Shown: in pieces, positions 1 through 6,192 of the stretch
Numbering within the stretch: position 1 is the first letter of the stretch
How the letters are laid out: each line of letters starts with the position of its first letter
Assembly (NCBI GenBank): GCA_934418295.1
Contig: CAKRWZ010000059.1
Span: 1-11,622, forward strand
DNA length: 11,622 bases
Reading direction: 5' to 3'
Origin: an uncultured Mediterraneibacter sp.
GTDB taxonomy: Bacteria; Bacillota; Clostridia; Lachnospirales; Lachnospiraceae
The notes under the pieces: generated by a model
What the model saw: only the letters and a program-made list of their open reading frames with translations
The model's database searches: none
What the model was told of the DNA's origin: nothing
Position numbers and translations under genes: made by a program

Positions 1-2
1 TT

Positions 3-1850
3 TCTCCGAACCTTATCACGGCAGAGGCTGACACGGAAACCAGAGAATCTGTATCGGAAGATTTTGCAGAAGAAAACTTTGTTTTGTCAGAAGGAATGTT
101 CAATGTAGCCGGATTTGGCGGAGACTACGGTGCACACCGTGCCGGTGTGAAGAGTTGGGGAAGCCTGGCGCCGAATACCATCGCATGGATGGGACAGCTT
201 CCGGATATTTCCGTACCGGTCGGAACCCTGGACAAGATCGAGGTAACCACACAGCCGACTAAGACGACTTACAATGTAGGGGATGTATTTGATCCGACAG
301 GCGTGGTCGTAACGGCTTCTTACAAAGCCGGTGATCAGGTGATCACAAAAGAAGTTACCGGATTTACGTATACAAAGGATGCGTTTGCAACATCCGGAAA
401 ACAGAATGTAACAATCACTTACAAGCAAGGTAATACGACCAAGACGGTGGATTGTGAAGTAACGGTTGCAGATCTGACAGTGGACAGCATCGAAATCGCA
501 ACGGCACCGACCAAAACGGTATACCGTGCAGGAGAGAAGTTTGATCCGGAAGGAATGGTCGTAAAAGCGGTTTACAGTGACGGAAGCAAAAAAGAGGTTG
601 CAGATTATACCTTTGCTCCGGACACCATCGGTGAAGATACGACAGAAGTTGTTGTGACTTACAACGGAAAAACTGCAGCAGTGCCGATTGAATTGAACAA
701 GGTAACGGCGATAGCGGTAACGGCACAGCCGACCAAGACCGAATATACGGCTGGTGAAGTATTCAACACGGCAGGTATGGTTGTAACGGCTACCTATAAG
801 GACGGAAGCACAGCGGAGACGACGAATTACAGTGTGACTCCAAGCGGCAGACTGCAGGCAGGAGATACCGAAGTGACGATCGCTTATGCAGGCGCAGATG
901 TAGCAGAAAATCTGGAACCTGTAAAGATTGCCATCACGGTGAAAGAAGCACAGGAAGAGCCTTATAATTATATTACGACCTATGTTACTTATAGTGACAA
1001 AGGCGAGCTGGTAAGCGGAGCAGAAGGGACCTTGTTGTGTAAAGTACCGTTGAAGGTATACGACAGAAACGAAGACGGTCTTTATGATATGAGTGATGTG
1101 TTCAAAGAATTACACAGACAGTATTATGTCGGAGGCGTGGATGGATTTGCAGATTCTGAAGGTGGCTGGATCAGCCGTTTCTGGGGCGTGAACACCGGAA
1201 TGGTTTCCTATGTATTGAACCATGCATGGGTTTACGGAACAAAGACAGCTGTATATGACGGAGATGTAATAGCATTGTATGTATATAGTGATACAGTAGA
1301 TTACGCAGATCTGTATACTTGGTTTGACGACGATGAATACCAGGTAGATGCCAATACGGAATGCAGTTTTAAAGTAAATGGCTTGAACGTCATGAACAGC
1401 AGTGAACTGGCAGCCTCTACAGCACAGCCGAAAGGAGCAACGATCACGGTTTACAATGCAAAAGGAGAAGTGGTAGAAGGACTGTCGGCAACGACAGATG
1501 AAAAGGGTGAATTTAAACTGACCTTCCCAAAAGACGGAGACTATACGATCGAAGTCAGCGGAACCTGCAGTTACACCTGCGCCGGATATGGCGGAGGAGC
1601 AGGACTTTCCTACCAGGATAAAACAGTCGTACCTACCAGAAGCAAAGTTAAAGTAGGAAACGGCGAAGCATTACTTGGAGATGTCAACGGAGACGGATTG
1701 GTAAATCTCAGCGATGCCATTGCTTTGTTGAACAAAGTGACGGCACAGGAGGCAATAGATCTGACTGTCGGAGATATCAATGGAGACGGAACAGTGAATC
1801 TGCAGGATGCGATTGCACTTTTGAATCTTGTAACCCAGGGTGAAAATTAA
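3..1850 (+). CDS. Dockerin-containing modular extracellular protein (5'-partial)
   Basis: The reading frame is open from base 3 with no stop, so the gene starts upstream of the window; 615 residues are visible (residue 1 = base 3). A TTG at 84 lacks a convincing ribosome site and is probably internal. Three Ig-like repeats (about residues 76-155, 160-232 and 234-316) share the signature xxIxVTxxPTKTxYxxGExFDPxGMVVxAxYxDGS, typical of bacterial Ig-like group 3. About residues 321-445 resemble DUF4430. Residues 478-522 look like a small carboxypeptidase-regulatory-like beta domain. The C-terminus (about 557-615) is a type I dockerin: two F-hand repeats with DVNGDGLVNLSDAIALLN and DINGDGTVNLQDAIALLN, whose Asp/Asn residues should bind calcium. 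Dockerins dock onto cohesins, so the protein is probably secreted and tethered to a cell-surface or cellulosome-like scaffold. The N-terminal domain is missing, so the substrate cannot be told. The domain calls are sound; the DUF4430 call is less certain. Confidence 0.88.
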   Translation, partial: SPNLITAEADTETRESVSEDFAEENFVLSEGMFNVAGFGGDYGAHRAGVKSWGSLAPNTIAWMGQLPDISVPVGTLDKIEVTTQPTKTTYNVGDVFDPTGVVVTASYKAGDQVITKEVTGFTYTKDAFATSGKQNVTITYKQGNTTKTVDCEVTVADLTVDSIEIATAPTKTVYRAGEKFDPEGMVVKAVYSDGSKKEVADYTFAPDTIGEDTTEVVVTYNGKTAAVPIELNKVTAIAVTAQPTKTEYTAGEVFNTAGMVVTATYKDGSTAETTNYSVTPSGRLQAGDTEVTIAYAGADVAENLEPVKIAITVKEAQEEPYNYITTYVTYSDKGELVSGAEGTLLCKVPLKVYDRNEDGLYDMSDVFKELHRQYYVGGVDGFADSEGGWISRFWGVNTGMVSYVLNHAWVYGTKTAVYDGDVIALYVYSDTVDYADLYTWFDDDEYQVDANTECSFKVNGLNVMNSSELAASTAQPKGATITVYNAKGEVVEGLSATTDEKGEFKLTFPKDGDYTIEVSGTCSYTCAGYGGGAGLSYQDKTVVPTRSKVKVGNGEALLGDVNGDGLVNLSDAIALLNKVTAQEAIDLTVGDINGDGTVNLQDAIALLNLVTQGEN

Positions 1851-1902
1851 ACATTCTGTTTGAGGACGATTTTCCAAAGATTACCGAATAAAGACGAAAA
1901 AG

Positions 1903-1938
1903 ATGCCGCAGTATCGGATTTTTCCGATACTGCGGCAT
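1903..1938. terminator. Bidirectional intrinsic terminator between convergent genes
   Basis: A perfect 16-bp stem (1903-1918 with 1923-1938) closes a TTTT loop. It lies 52 bases after the dockerin gene stop and 57 bases beyond the oleate hydratase stop on the other strand. On the minus strand the stem is followed by CTTTTTCGTCTTT, a good U-tract. On the plus strand the tail is weaker (TTGTACAT). Confidence 0.85.
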
Positions 1939-1994
1939 TTGTACATATGGAGAAGCCTTACATATGAAAGTTTAAAAGGCGTTTGCCGCAGCAC

Positions 1995-3983
1995 TTACAT
2001 ACCTTCTTTTAGAACATTGTGATCCCGAAGGACTTTTTCGATCACGTTTCCTTTCACCAGTTTCAGAAGAGGTTTTTTCAATGCGTTCAGAGGACCCGGC
2101 AGACGGATTTCCAGAGGAGATTTGCCGTCCATCAATTTGACGCTGCTGTCCAGCAGCTCCCGGATATCGTAAACGCTGCCCCAGACTTCCGGCACACCTC
2201 TGTCTACTCCCAGCAGGCCATAGACGGCCTCCATAGCGGTACGGACAGAGTATTCAGTGGTGAAGACCGTATCACGGGGAGTCTCGGCAAACTGTCCGAG
2301 AAATGCGAAATTGACGCATCCGTCAGGAATGACATCTGGCCGGTCTCCTTTTGTACGCGGCATAAAGAATGCGGTGATATACGGCATCATAGTCGGTACA
2401 CAGACCGCACTGTTTTCGGCGAGCTCCATGATCTGCTCCTCCGGAACGCCCAGGTGATAGAGCCATTCAGCGGTGATTTCCTTACCGGTACAATCCTTCA
2501 TAGGCTTTTTGATATAATCACCGGGAACGTCAGTGAAAAGACCGTAAACCCAGACGCATACTTTGTCTTTATCCTGATTTTTAAACTGTCCCTGACGGTT
2601 GATGGTCCAGCTTAAAAGCCAGCTGGAATCCTGGCAGCTGACGATTCCTCCGGTTACGACATTTCCGGTGCGGGGATCTCGTTTGCAGATGTCGACAATG
2701 TAAGGAATGATCTTGTCATCCAATGTGGTAACGGTAGCAGATTCCCAGTTGGTCTTGGAAATATCGGAGCAGAATTTTTCCGGATGCCCGAAGGAAGGAT
2801 CCTGGCGTGCGATGTTTTTCCAGAGGCTCCATACGCCGCTGGTGCGGACTTCTGCATCCCCGTTGGGGGCATGGTCCTGGTCGCCGTAAATGGTTCCTTC
2901 GGTGCAGCTTCCGTTTGTGACGAAGACCAGATCATTTTCAGTCAGCAGGATCCCGCTTTCTTTTCCTTTTACTTTGCATTCGATGGCAGATGCGATCTTT
3001 TTGTCGCCTTCAAACTTAAATACTACATTTGTGACTTCTGTGTTAAACTGAAAATCTACGCCTGCGTCTTCCAGATACTTCTGCATCGGCAGGATTAAGG
3101 ATTCATACTGATTGTATTTGGTAAATTTCAGGGCACTGAAATCCGGAAGCCCGGCAATATGATGGATGAATCTCTGGAAATACAGCTTCATCTCCAGGGC
3201 ACTGTGCCAGTTTTCAAAAGCAAACATGGTCCGCCAATACAGCCAGAAGGTAGAGTCAAACACCTCTTCATCAAAGACGTCTTCAATGGTTTTGTCATAG
3301 AGATCTTCATCCTTTGTCATGAAAAGCTTCATGATCTCCATACAGCCTTTCTGGCTGAGATTGAATTTGCCGTCGGTATGTGCATCCTCTCCGCAGTTCT
3401 TTGTGGCACGGCACAGAGAATAATTGGGGTCATGCTTGTTCAGCCAATAATACTCGTCCAATACGGAGACACCGGGAGTTTCCAGAGAAGGAATGCTGCG
3501 GAACAGATCCCAGAGGCATTCAAAATGGTTTTCCATTTCGCGTCCGCCTCTCATAATATAGCCGCGGGAAGCATCATAGATACCGTCACAGGCACCGCCG
3601 GCAATGTCCATGGCTTCCAGAATGTGGATGTGGGAACCGGGCATCTGGGCGTCTCTTACGAGAAAGCAGGCAGCAGCGAGAGAAGCAAGGCCGCTTCCTA
3701 CGATGTAAGCATGTTTGTCATCGACACCTTCCGGTTTTTCCGGATGCGCGAAGGCTTCATAGTTTCCGTTGGAATAGTAGATACCTTTGCTGTTGCGGTC
3801 GTATTTTCCGCACTCGGTATTGCGGTAACCGTCATCGGATGCTGTGGCCTTTTCCTCGGAACCGGTGCCAGATCCTGAAAAATTTTCCTTTTTGCCCTTT
3901 GCCTTTTTGGCGAGATATATTGCGGTTCCGGTACCGGCTGCAACTGCAGATACAACACCTAAGTTTAATTTTTTCTTTGCCAT
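1995..3983 (-). CDS. ohyA: Oleate hydratase (FAD-dependent, MCRA family) with N-terminal extension
   Basis: The enzyme adds water to the cis-9 double bond of oleate or linoleate to give 10-hydroxy fatty acids, a detoxification and fatty-acid-modifying reaction of gut Firmicutes. The start is the ATG at 3983 (662 aa): GAAAGGTGG at 3992-4000 gives 8-base spacing, whereas a GTG at 3995 lies inside that ribosome site. A Rossmann FAD motif IVGSGLAS is at residues 94-101, with E123 at the end of beta-2. The family motif RGGREMEN is at 145-152 and FAFENWHS lies near 254-261. E149 and Y268 are 119 residues apart, the same spacing as catalytic E82/Y201 reported for Staphylococcus aureus OhyA, so catalysis should be intact. 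The protein is about 67 residues longer at its N-terminus than that homologue. The extra part begins MAKKK, then a hydrophobic stretch (about 6-25), then KKAKGKK and a Ser/Gly/Glu-rich linker, which may be a membrane anchor. The TetR gene lies upstream on the same strand. Confidence 0.95.
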   Translation of the reverse strand: MAKKKLNLGVVSAVAAGTGTAIYLAKKAKGKKENFSGSGTGSEEKATASDDGYRNTECGKYDRNSKGIYYSNGNYEAFAHPEKPEGVDDKHAYIVGSGLASLAAACFLVRDAQMPGSHIHILEAMDIAGGACDGIYDASRGYIMRGGREMENHFECLWDLFRSIPSLETPGVSVLDEYYWLNKHDPNYSLCRATKNCGEDAHTDGKFNLSQKGCMEIMKLFMTKDEDLYDKTIEDVFDEEVFDSTFWLYWRTMFAFENWHSALEMKLYFQRFIHHIAGLPDFSALKFTKYNQYESLILPMQKYLEDAGVDFQFNTEVTNVVFKFEGDKKIASAIECKVKGKESGILLTENDLVFVTNGSCTEGTIYGDQDHAPNGDAEVRTSGVWSLWKNIARQDPSFGHPEKFCSDISKTNWESATVTTLDDKIIPYIVDICKRDPRTGNVVTGGIVSCQDSSWLLSWTINRQGQFKNQDKDKVCVWVYGLFTDVPGDYIKKPMKDCTGKEITAEWLYHLGVPEEQIMELAENSAVCVPTMMPYITAFFMPRTKGDRPDVIPDGCVNFAFLGQFAETPRDTVFTTEYSVRTAMEAVYGLLGVDRGVPEVWGSVYDIRELLDSSVKLMDGKSPLEIRLPGPLNALKKPLLKLVKGNVIEKVLRDHNVLKEGM

Positions 3984-4002
3984 GATAAAAACCACCTTTC
4001 TT

Positions 4003-4054
4003 TTGAAAACCGATTTGTTATGGTCATAGTATGCGTATTTTTTATGGTTTTCAA
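4003..4054. promoter_or_regulatory. 9-bp inverted repeat flanking the ohyA promoter (candidate operator pair)
   Basis: TTGAAAACC at 4003-4011 and GGTTTTCAA at 4046-4054 are exact reverse complements with centres 43 bp apart, about four helical turns. One arm overlaps the ohyA -35 box and the other lies in the 5' leader, so a dimeric regulator, plausibly the adjacent TetR protein, could bind both. The regulatory role is inferred from position only. Confidence 0.4.
4026..4054 (-). promoter_or_regulatory. Sigma-A promoter of ohyA
   Basis: Read on the minus strand, TTGAAA (4054-4049) and TACTAT (4031-4026) are separated by exactly 17 bases. Transcription should start near 4019, leaving a leader of about 35 bases before the ATG at 3983. 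The promoter lies downstream of the tetR terminator, so ohyA is probably transcribed on its own. Confidence 0.75.
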
Positions 4055-4058
4055 TTTA

Positions 4059-4096
4059 CAAAAAGGACGAAATGATAAAAATCTTATCATTCGCCC
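4059..4096 (-). terminator. Intrinsic terminator of the TetR gene
   Basis: On the minus strand GGGCGAATGATAA pairs with TTATCATT-T-CGTCC (13 pairs including one G-U, one bulged T) around a GATTT loop, followed by TTTTTG. It lies 53 bases after the tetR stop and before the ohyA promoter. The AATGATAA/TTATCATT core could also act as an operator. Confidence 0.65.
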
Positions 4097-4149
4097 CGAT
4101 TTGTAAAGATATCTGTCGATATTTGCGATATATTTGTTTTTGGAAAATT

Positions 4150-4725
4150 TTACGAGTCATGCTTTGTCTCTGCGGAAATAAAATTGCAGATAGAATGCGC
4201 AATGCTTCCGTGGACCGTGATGTTGATCTTGTGTGCAAGCTCTACATAGTCCTCTTTCATACCCTGCTTGATCCAGTCCAGCATAAGTCCTACAAAGCTG
4301 TATTTGTAAAAGTCTGCGATAAACCGGCGGTCTTCCTCGGAAACATCAGTATTCGCCGCTTTTTCTTCTACCACGGCCATGATCAGATCAGAGGTCAGAT
4401 GGAACAGAAAGTTTTCGATTTGATCCCGGCTGATGCAGCGATAAGCGTTTAAAATAAAAGGCTTGTTTTCATAGACAGCTTCAAAAATCTGGAGAAGTCC
4501 TTCCGCCCAGGTGTCGTAAGTCTTTTTGTCGGCAAGTGCCTGAGTGGCGTCCTCCAGACAAGACCATTCCACTAGGTCATAGATGTCCTTAAAATGGTAA
4601 TAAAAGGCCATTCGGCTGATTCCGCAATCCTCTGTCAGATCCCGGATGGTGATCTTGTCCAAAGGCTTTTGCAGCATCAGCTTTTTCAGAGAAGCCTCCA
4701 AGGTTTGTTTGGTGTGATTATTCAT
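4150..4725 (-). CDS. TetR/AcrR-family transcriptional regulator
   Basis: This 191-residue protein has the standard TetR layout. The N-terminal helix-turn-helix covers about residues 8-50, with KPLDKITIRDLTEDCGISRMAFYYHFKD, including the recognition-helix pattern ISRMAFYYHF. A helical ligand/dimer domain follows and resembles the TetR_C_8-type tail (FIADFYKYSFVGLMLDWIKQGM). The ATG at 4725 has a GGAG ribosome site about 9-13 bases upstream. The gene sits just upstream of ohyA on the same strand but is separated from it by a terminator and an independent promoter. It is a plausible local repressor of ohyA and of itself, with a fatty acid or acyl-CoA as a possible ligand. The family call is firm; ligand and target are inference. 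Confidence 0.88.
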   Translation of the reverse strand: MNNHTKQTLEASLKKLMLQKPLDKITIRDLTEDCGISRMAFYYHFKDIYDLVEWSCLEDATQALADKKTYDTWAEGLLQIFEAVYENKPFILNAYRCISRDQIENFLFHLTSDLIMAVVEEKAANTDVSEEDRRFIADFYKYSFVGLMLDWIKQGMKEDYVELAHKINITVHGSIAHSICNFISAETKHDS

Positions 4726-4782
4726 GATGTTTGGCTCCGCTCCATTGGAAAAACAGAAAGTTACAAAGTTTTTAACGGTTTC

Positions 4783-4791
4783 AGTATACCA
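4783..4791 (-). promoter_or_regulatory. Extended -10 promoter of the TetR gene
   Basis: On the minus strand TGGTATACT gives an extended -10 (TG-N-TATACT), with no good -35 at 17 bases. It would start transcription near 4776, about 50 bases upstream of the ATG at 4725. The leader contains two copies of AACTTT. Confidence 0.55.
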
Positions 4792-4810
4792 TAAAAGTAG
4801 GTACAGAAGA

Positions 4811-4838
4811 AGTCCTTTGCCTTTGAGGACTCTTTTTT
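4811..4838 (+). terminator. Orphan terminator-like hairpin
   Basis: AGTCCT (4811-4816) pairs with AGGACT (4826-4831) and is followed by CTTTTTT on the plus strand. No plus-strand gene lies upstream within nearly 3 kb, so its transcript is unknown. It could insulate the hsp20 promoter from antisense transcription coming from the tetR side. Confidence 0.45.
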
Positions 4839-4884
4839 ATGTGAAATGCATGGTCGCAGTGTTCACAAATTCTTCACAAAAAAA

Positions 4885-4911
4885 TTAGCACTCAACTCTT
4901 GACATTGCTAA
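4885..4911 (+). promoter_or_regulatory. CIRCE-type HrcA operator of the first hsp20
   Basis: The left half TTAGCACTC matches CIRCE exactly. After a 9-base spacer the right half is CATTGCTAA, against consensus GAGTGCTAA (7 of 9). The two altered bases fall where the -35 box TTGACA overlaps the operator. CIRCE is bound by the HrcA repressor, which is released on heat shock. The same arrangement precedes the second hsp20 at 9705-9731. Confidence 0.85.
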
Positions 4912-4927
4912 TAATAGGTGCTATATT
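4899..4927 (+). promoter_or_regulatory. Sigma-A promoter of the first hsp20
   Basis: TTGACA (4899-4904), a 17-base spacer and TATATT (4922-4927) form a strong promoter embedded in the CIRCE element. Predicted start is near 4934, giving a long leader of about 120 bases that contains a small TCGGA/TCCGA hairpin at 4994-5007. Confidence 0.85.
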
Positions 4928-5053
4928 ACAACTAGAACAAAGGAAGAGGTAAAAAAAGAAAAGCCTCGGACTAAAGTTCCAGAAAACAACACCTCGGATT
5001 TCTCCGATCGTGCTGAAATAAATTATATGTTCATGTGGAAGGAGATATGACTT

Positions 5054-5503
5054 ATGATGATGCCTAGTATTTTTGGAGAAAACTTATTTGATGATTTTAT
5101 GAATGATTTTGCTTTTCCGGCTTTTCCGGATATCGACAAAACGCTGTACGGAAAACACGCAAAGAACCTTATGAAGACAGATGTAAAGGATACGGAAGCA
5201 GGATATGAAGTTGACATTGATCTGCCGGGATTTAAGAAAGATGAGATCCAGATGGAGCTGAGTGACGGTGTGTTGACAGTAAGCGCCGAGAAAGGTCTGG
5301 ATAAAGACGAAAAGAATAAAGAAGGGAAATATGTAAGACGTGAGCGTTATGCGGGTGGTATGAGCCGAAGCTTTTATGTAGGAAAACATATTACTGAAGA
5401 GGATATCCATCCGAAATATGAAAACGGAATCCTGTCCTTTGTTGTTCCGAAAGAAGAGCAGAAAGCAGTAGAGCAGAAAAAACATATTGCCATTGAAGGA
5501 TGA
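5054..5503 (+). CDS. hsp20: Small heat shock protein, Hsp20/alpha-crystallin family (copy 1)
   Basis: This 149-residue cytosolic ATP-independent holdase would bind unfolding proteins as large oligomers and hand them to DnaK/GroEL. A short N-terminal arm (MMMPSIFGENLFDDFMNDF) precedes an alpha-crystallin domain at about residues 40-133, with YEVDIDLPGFKKDEI, DGVLTVSAEK, RSFYVGKHI and the late YENGILSFVVPK (the conserved G-x-L motif). The C-terminal oligomerisation motif IAI is at 145-147. The ATG at 5054 has AGGAG at 9-base spacing; two further in-frame ATGs follow directly. The gene is controlled by a CIRCE/promoter fusion and ends at its own terminator. It is paralogous to the gene at 9196-9657, and the start regions of the two are almost identical at the DNA level. 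Confidence 0.96.
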   Translation: MMMPSIFGENLFDDFMNDFAFPAFPDIDKTLYGKHAKNLMKTDVKDTEAGYEVDIDLPGFKKDEIQMELSDGVLTVSAEKGLDKDEKNKEGKYVRRERYAGGMSRSFYVGKHITEEDIHPKYENGILSFVVPKEEQKAVEQKKHIAIEG

Positions 5504-5553
5504 TGGAATCTTAAAAGCAGAGTTCTGCTAAAAGGATGAAATGAAGAAGCATG

Positions 5554-5598
5554 AGAAGAGCGATCCGGTAAAAATACCGGGTCGCTCTTCTGGGTTTT
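5554..5598 (+). terminator. Intrinsic terminator after the first hsp20
   Basis: A 17-bp stem (5554-5570 with 5575-5591, one T-G wobble) closes an AAAA loop and is followed by GGGTTTT. It lies about 50 bases after the hsp20 stop. The U-tract is short, but the stem is long and GC-rich. Confidence 0.8.
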
Positions 5599-5759
5599 GT
5601 GAAAAGAAAATTATTTTGTTTCTAAAAAAAGAAAATTAGCTTAAAAACAATGCGTAAATGGAAAGAGAAAAATTGCACAAATCGGGATATGCAAACAAAT
5701 GAATATTTGAAAAAGTAACGAAATCCATAGATAAACATAAAAAAACAATAAAAACTGTA
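5599..5759. other. AT-rich intergenic stretch
   Basis: Very A-rich DNA between the hsp20 terminator and the T-box promoter. Only very short open frames occur (for example a 22-codon frame near 5650), none with a convincing ribosome site. I see no gene, repeat or RNA structure in it. Confidence 0.5.
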
Positions 5760-5788
5760 TTGACAAGAAATAAACAGAGTGCTATCGT
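5760..5788 (+). promoter_or_regulatory. Promoter of the T-box leader and the CstA gene
   Basis: TTGACA (5760-5765), 17 bases, then TATCGT (5783-5788). The -35 is perfect and the -10 is fair. Predicted start is near 5795, just before Stem I of the T-box. Confidence 0.65.
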
Positions 5789-5794
5789 AGCTGT

Positions 5795-6106
5795 CAACAA
5801 AGAGCAAATGCGAAGAGCAGAATAAGGTTGTCAAAAAGGAAATACTTCAGAGAGCGGCCGATAGGTGAAAGGTTGTGTATGTTTTTGATGATTATCCTCT
5901 GTGAGCAGTGCACTGAATTCTGAGAAAGATAGTAAGTGTCACCGGTTTTCTACCGTTATACAGAAACTTATTTCCGACAGATCCAAAAGAAAGCAGAAAG
6001 AGCTTCAGATGGATAGCAGGAGATGAGATGGAGAGGCCGGAAACGGCAAATAAAGTGGTAACGCGGAAGTTGAACCTTCGTCTTTATAAGAGACGGAGGT
6101 TTTTTG
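5795..6106 (+). promoter_or_regulatory. T-box riboswitch upstream of the CstA-family gene
   Basis: A T-box leader senses the charging state of one tRNA; uncharged tRNA stabilises the antiterminator. The T-box core AAAGTGGTAACGCGG is at 6052-6066, a close match to the consensus. Stem III (GCCG-GAAA-CGGC) is at 6036-6047 and the terminator is at 6073-6105. Stem I runs from about 5809 to 5912: TGC/GCA at its base, a K-turn-like GAAGAG/TGA, CAGA/TCTG, the specifier loop, a TCAAAAA/TTTTTGA stem, and the distal AGAGAGCGG...GGTGAAAGG region. The specifier lies in TATCC at 5893-5897. ATC (Ile) fits the helix register best and TAT (Tyr) is the main alternative. The bulge UGGU demands a discriminator A, compatible with both and arguing against Ser (TCC) or Asp (GAT). 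The T-box call is firm; the amino acid is not. Confidence 0.87.
6073..6105 (+). terminator. T-box regulatory terminator
   Basis: An 11-bp stem (6073-6083 with 6091-6101) ends in a run of six T (6100-6105). Its 5' arm overlaps the antiterminator: CTTT at 6082-6085 can instead pair with AAAG at 6052-6055, leaving the tRNA-binding bulge TGGTAAC. The two folds are mutually exclusive, as expected for T-box control. Confidence 0.85.
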
Positions 6107-6192
6107 TTATTTCCATCTAAAGGACGAAACGCAGAAAATACAGGCTCTTTGCGAATACTTTAGAAAGGGGACGCGAAAAGCGGAGAGAGAAA

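Noticed and set aside
2019..3878. Several plus-strand open frames opposite the oleate hydratase (up to 239 codons)
   Set aside because: They lie antisense to a clearly conserved enzyme, lack ribosome sites and their translations show no domain; they are shadows of its codon use.
5047..5067. Upstream out-of-frame mini-ORF (MTYDDA, then stop) overlapping the hsp20 start, also present in the second hsp20
   Set aside because: Its ATG is only 2 bases from the AGGAG core, too close for initiation; the conservation is better explained by the conserved start region as a whole.
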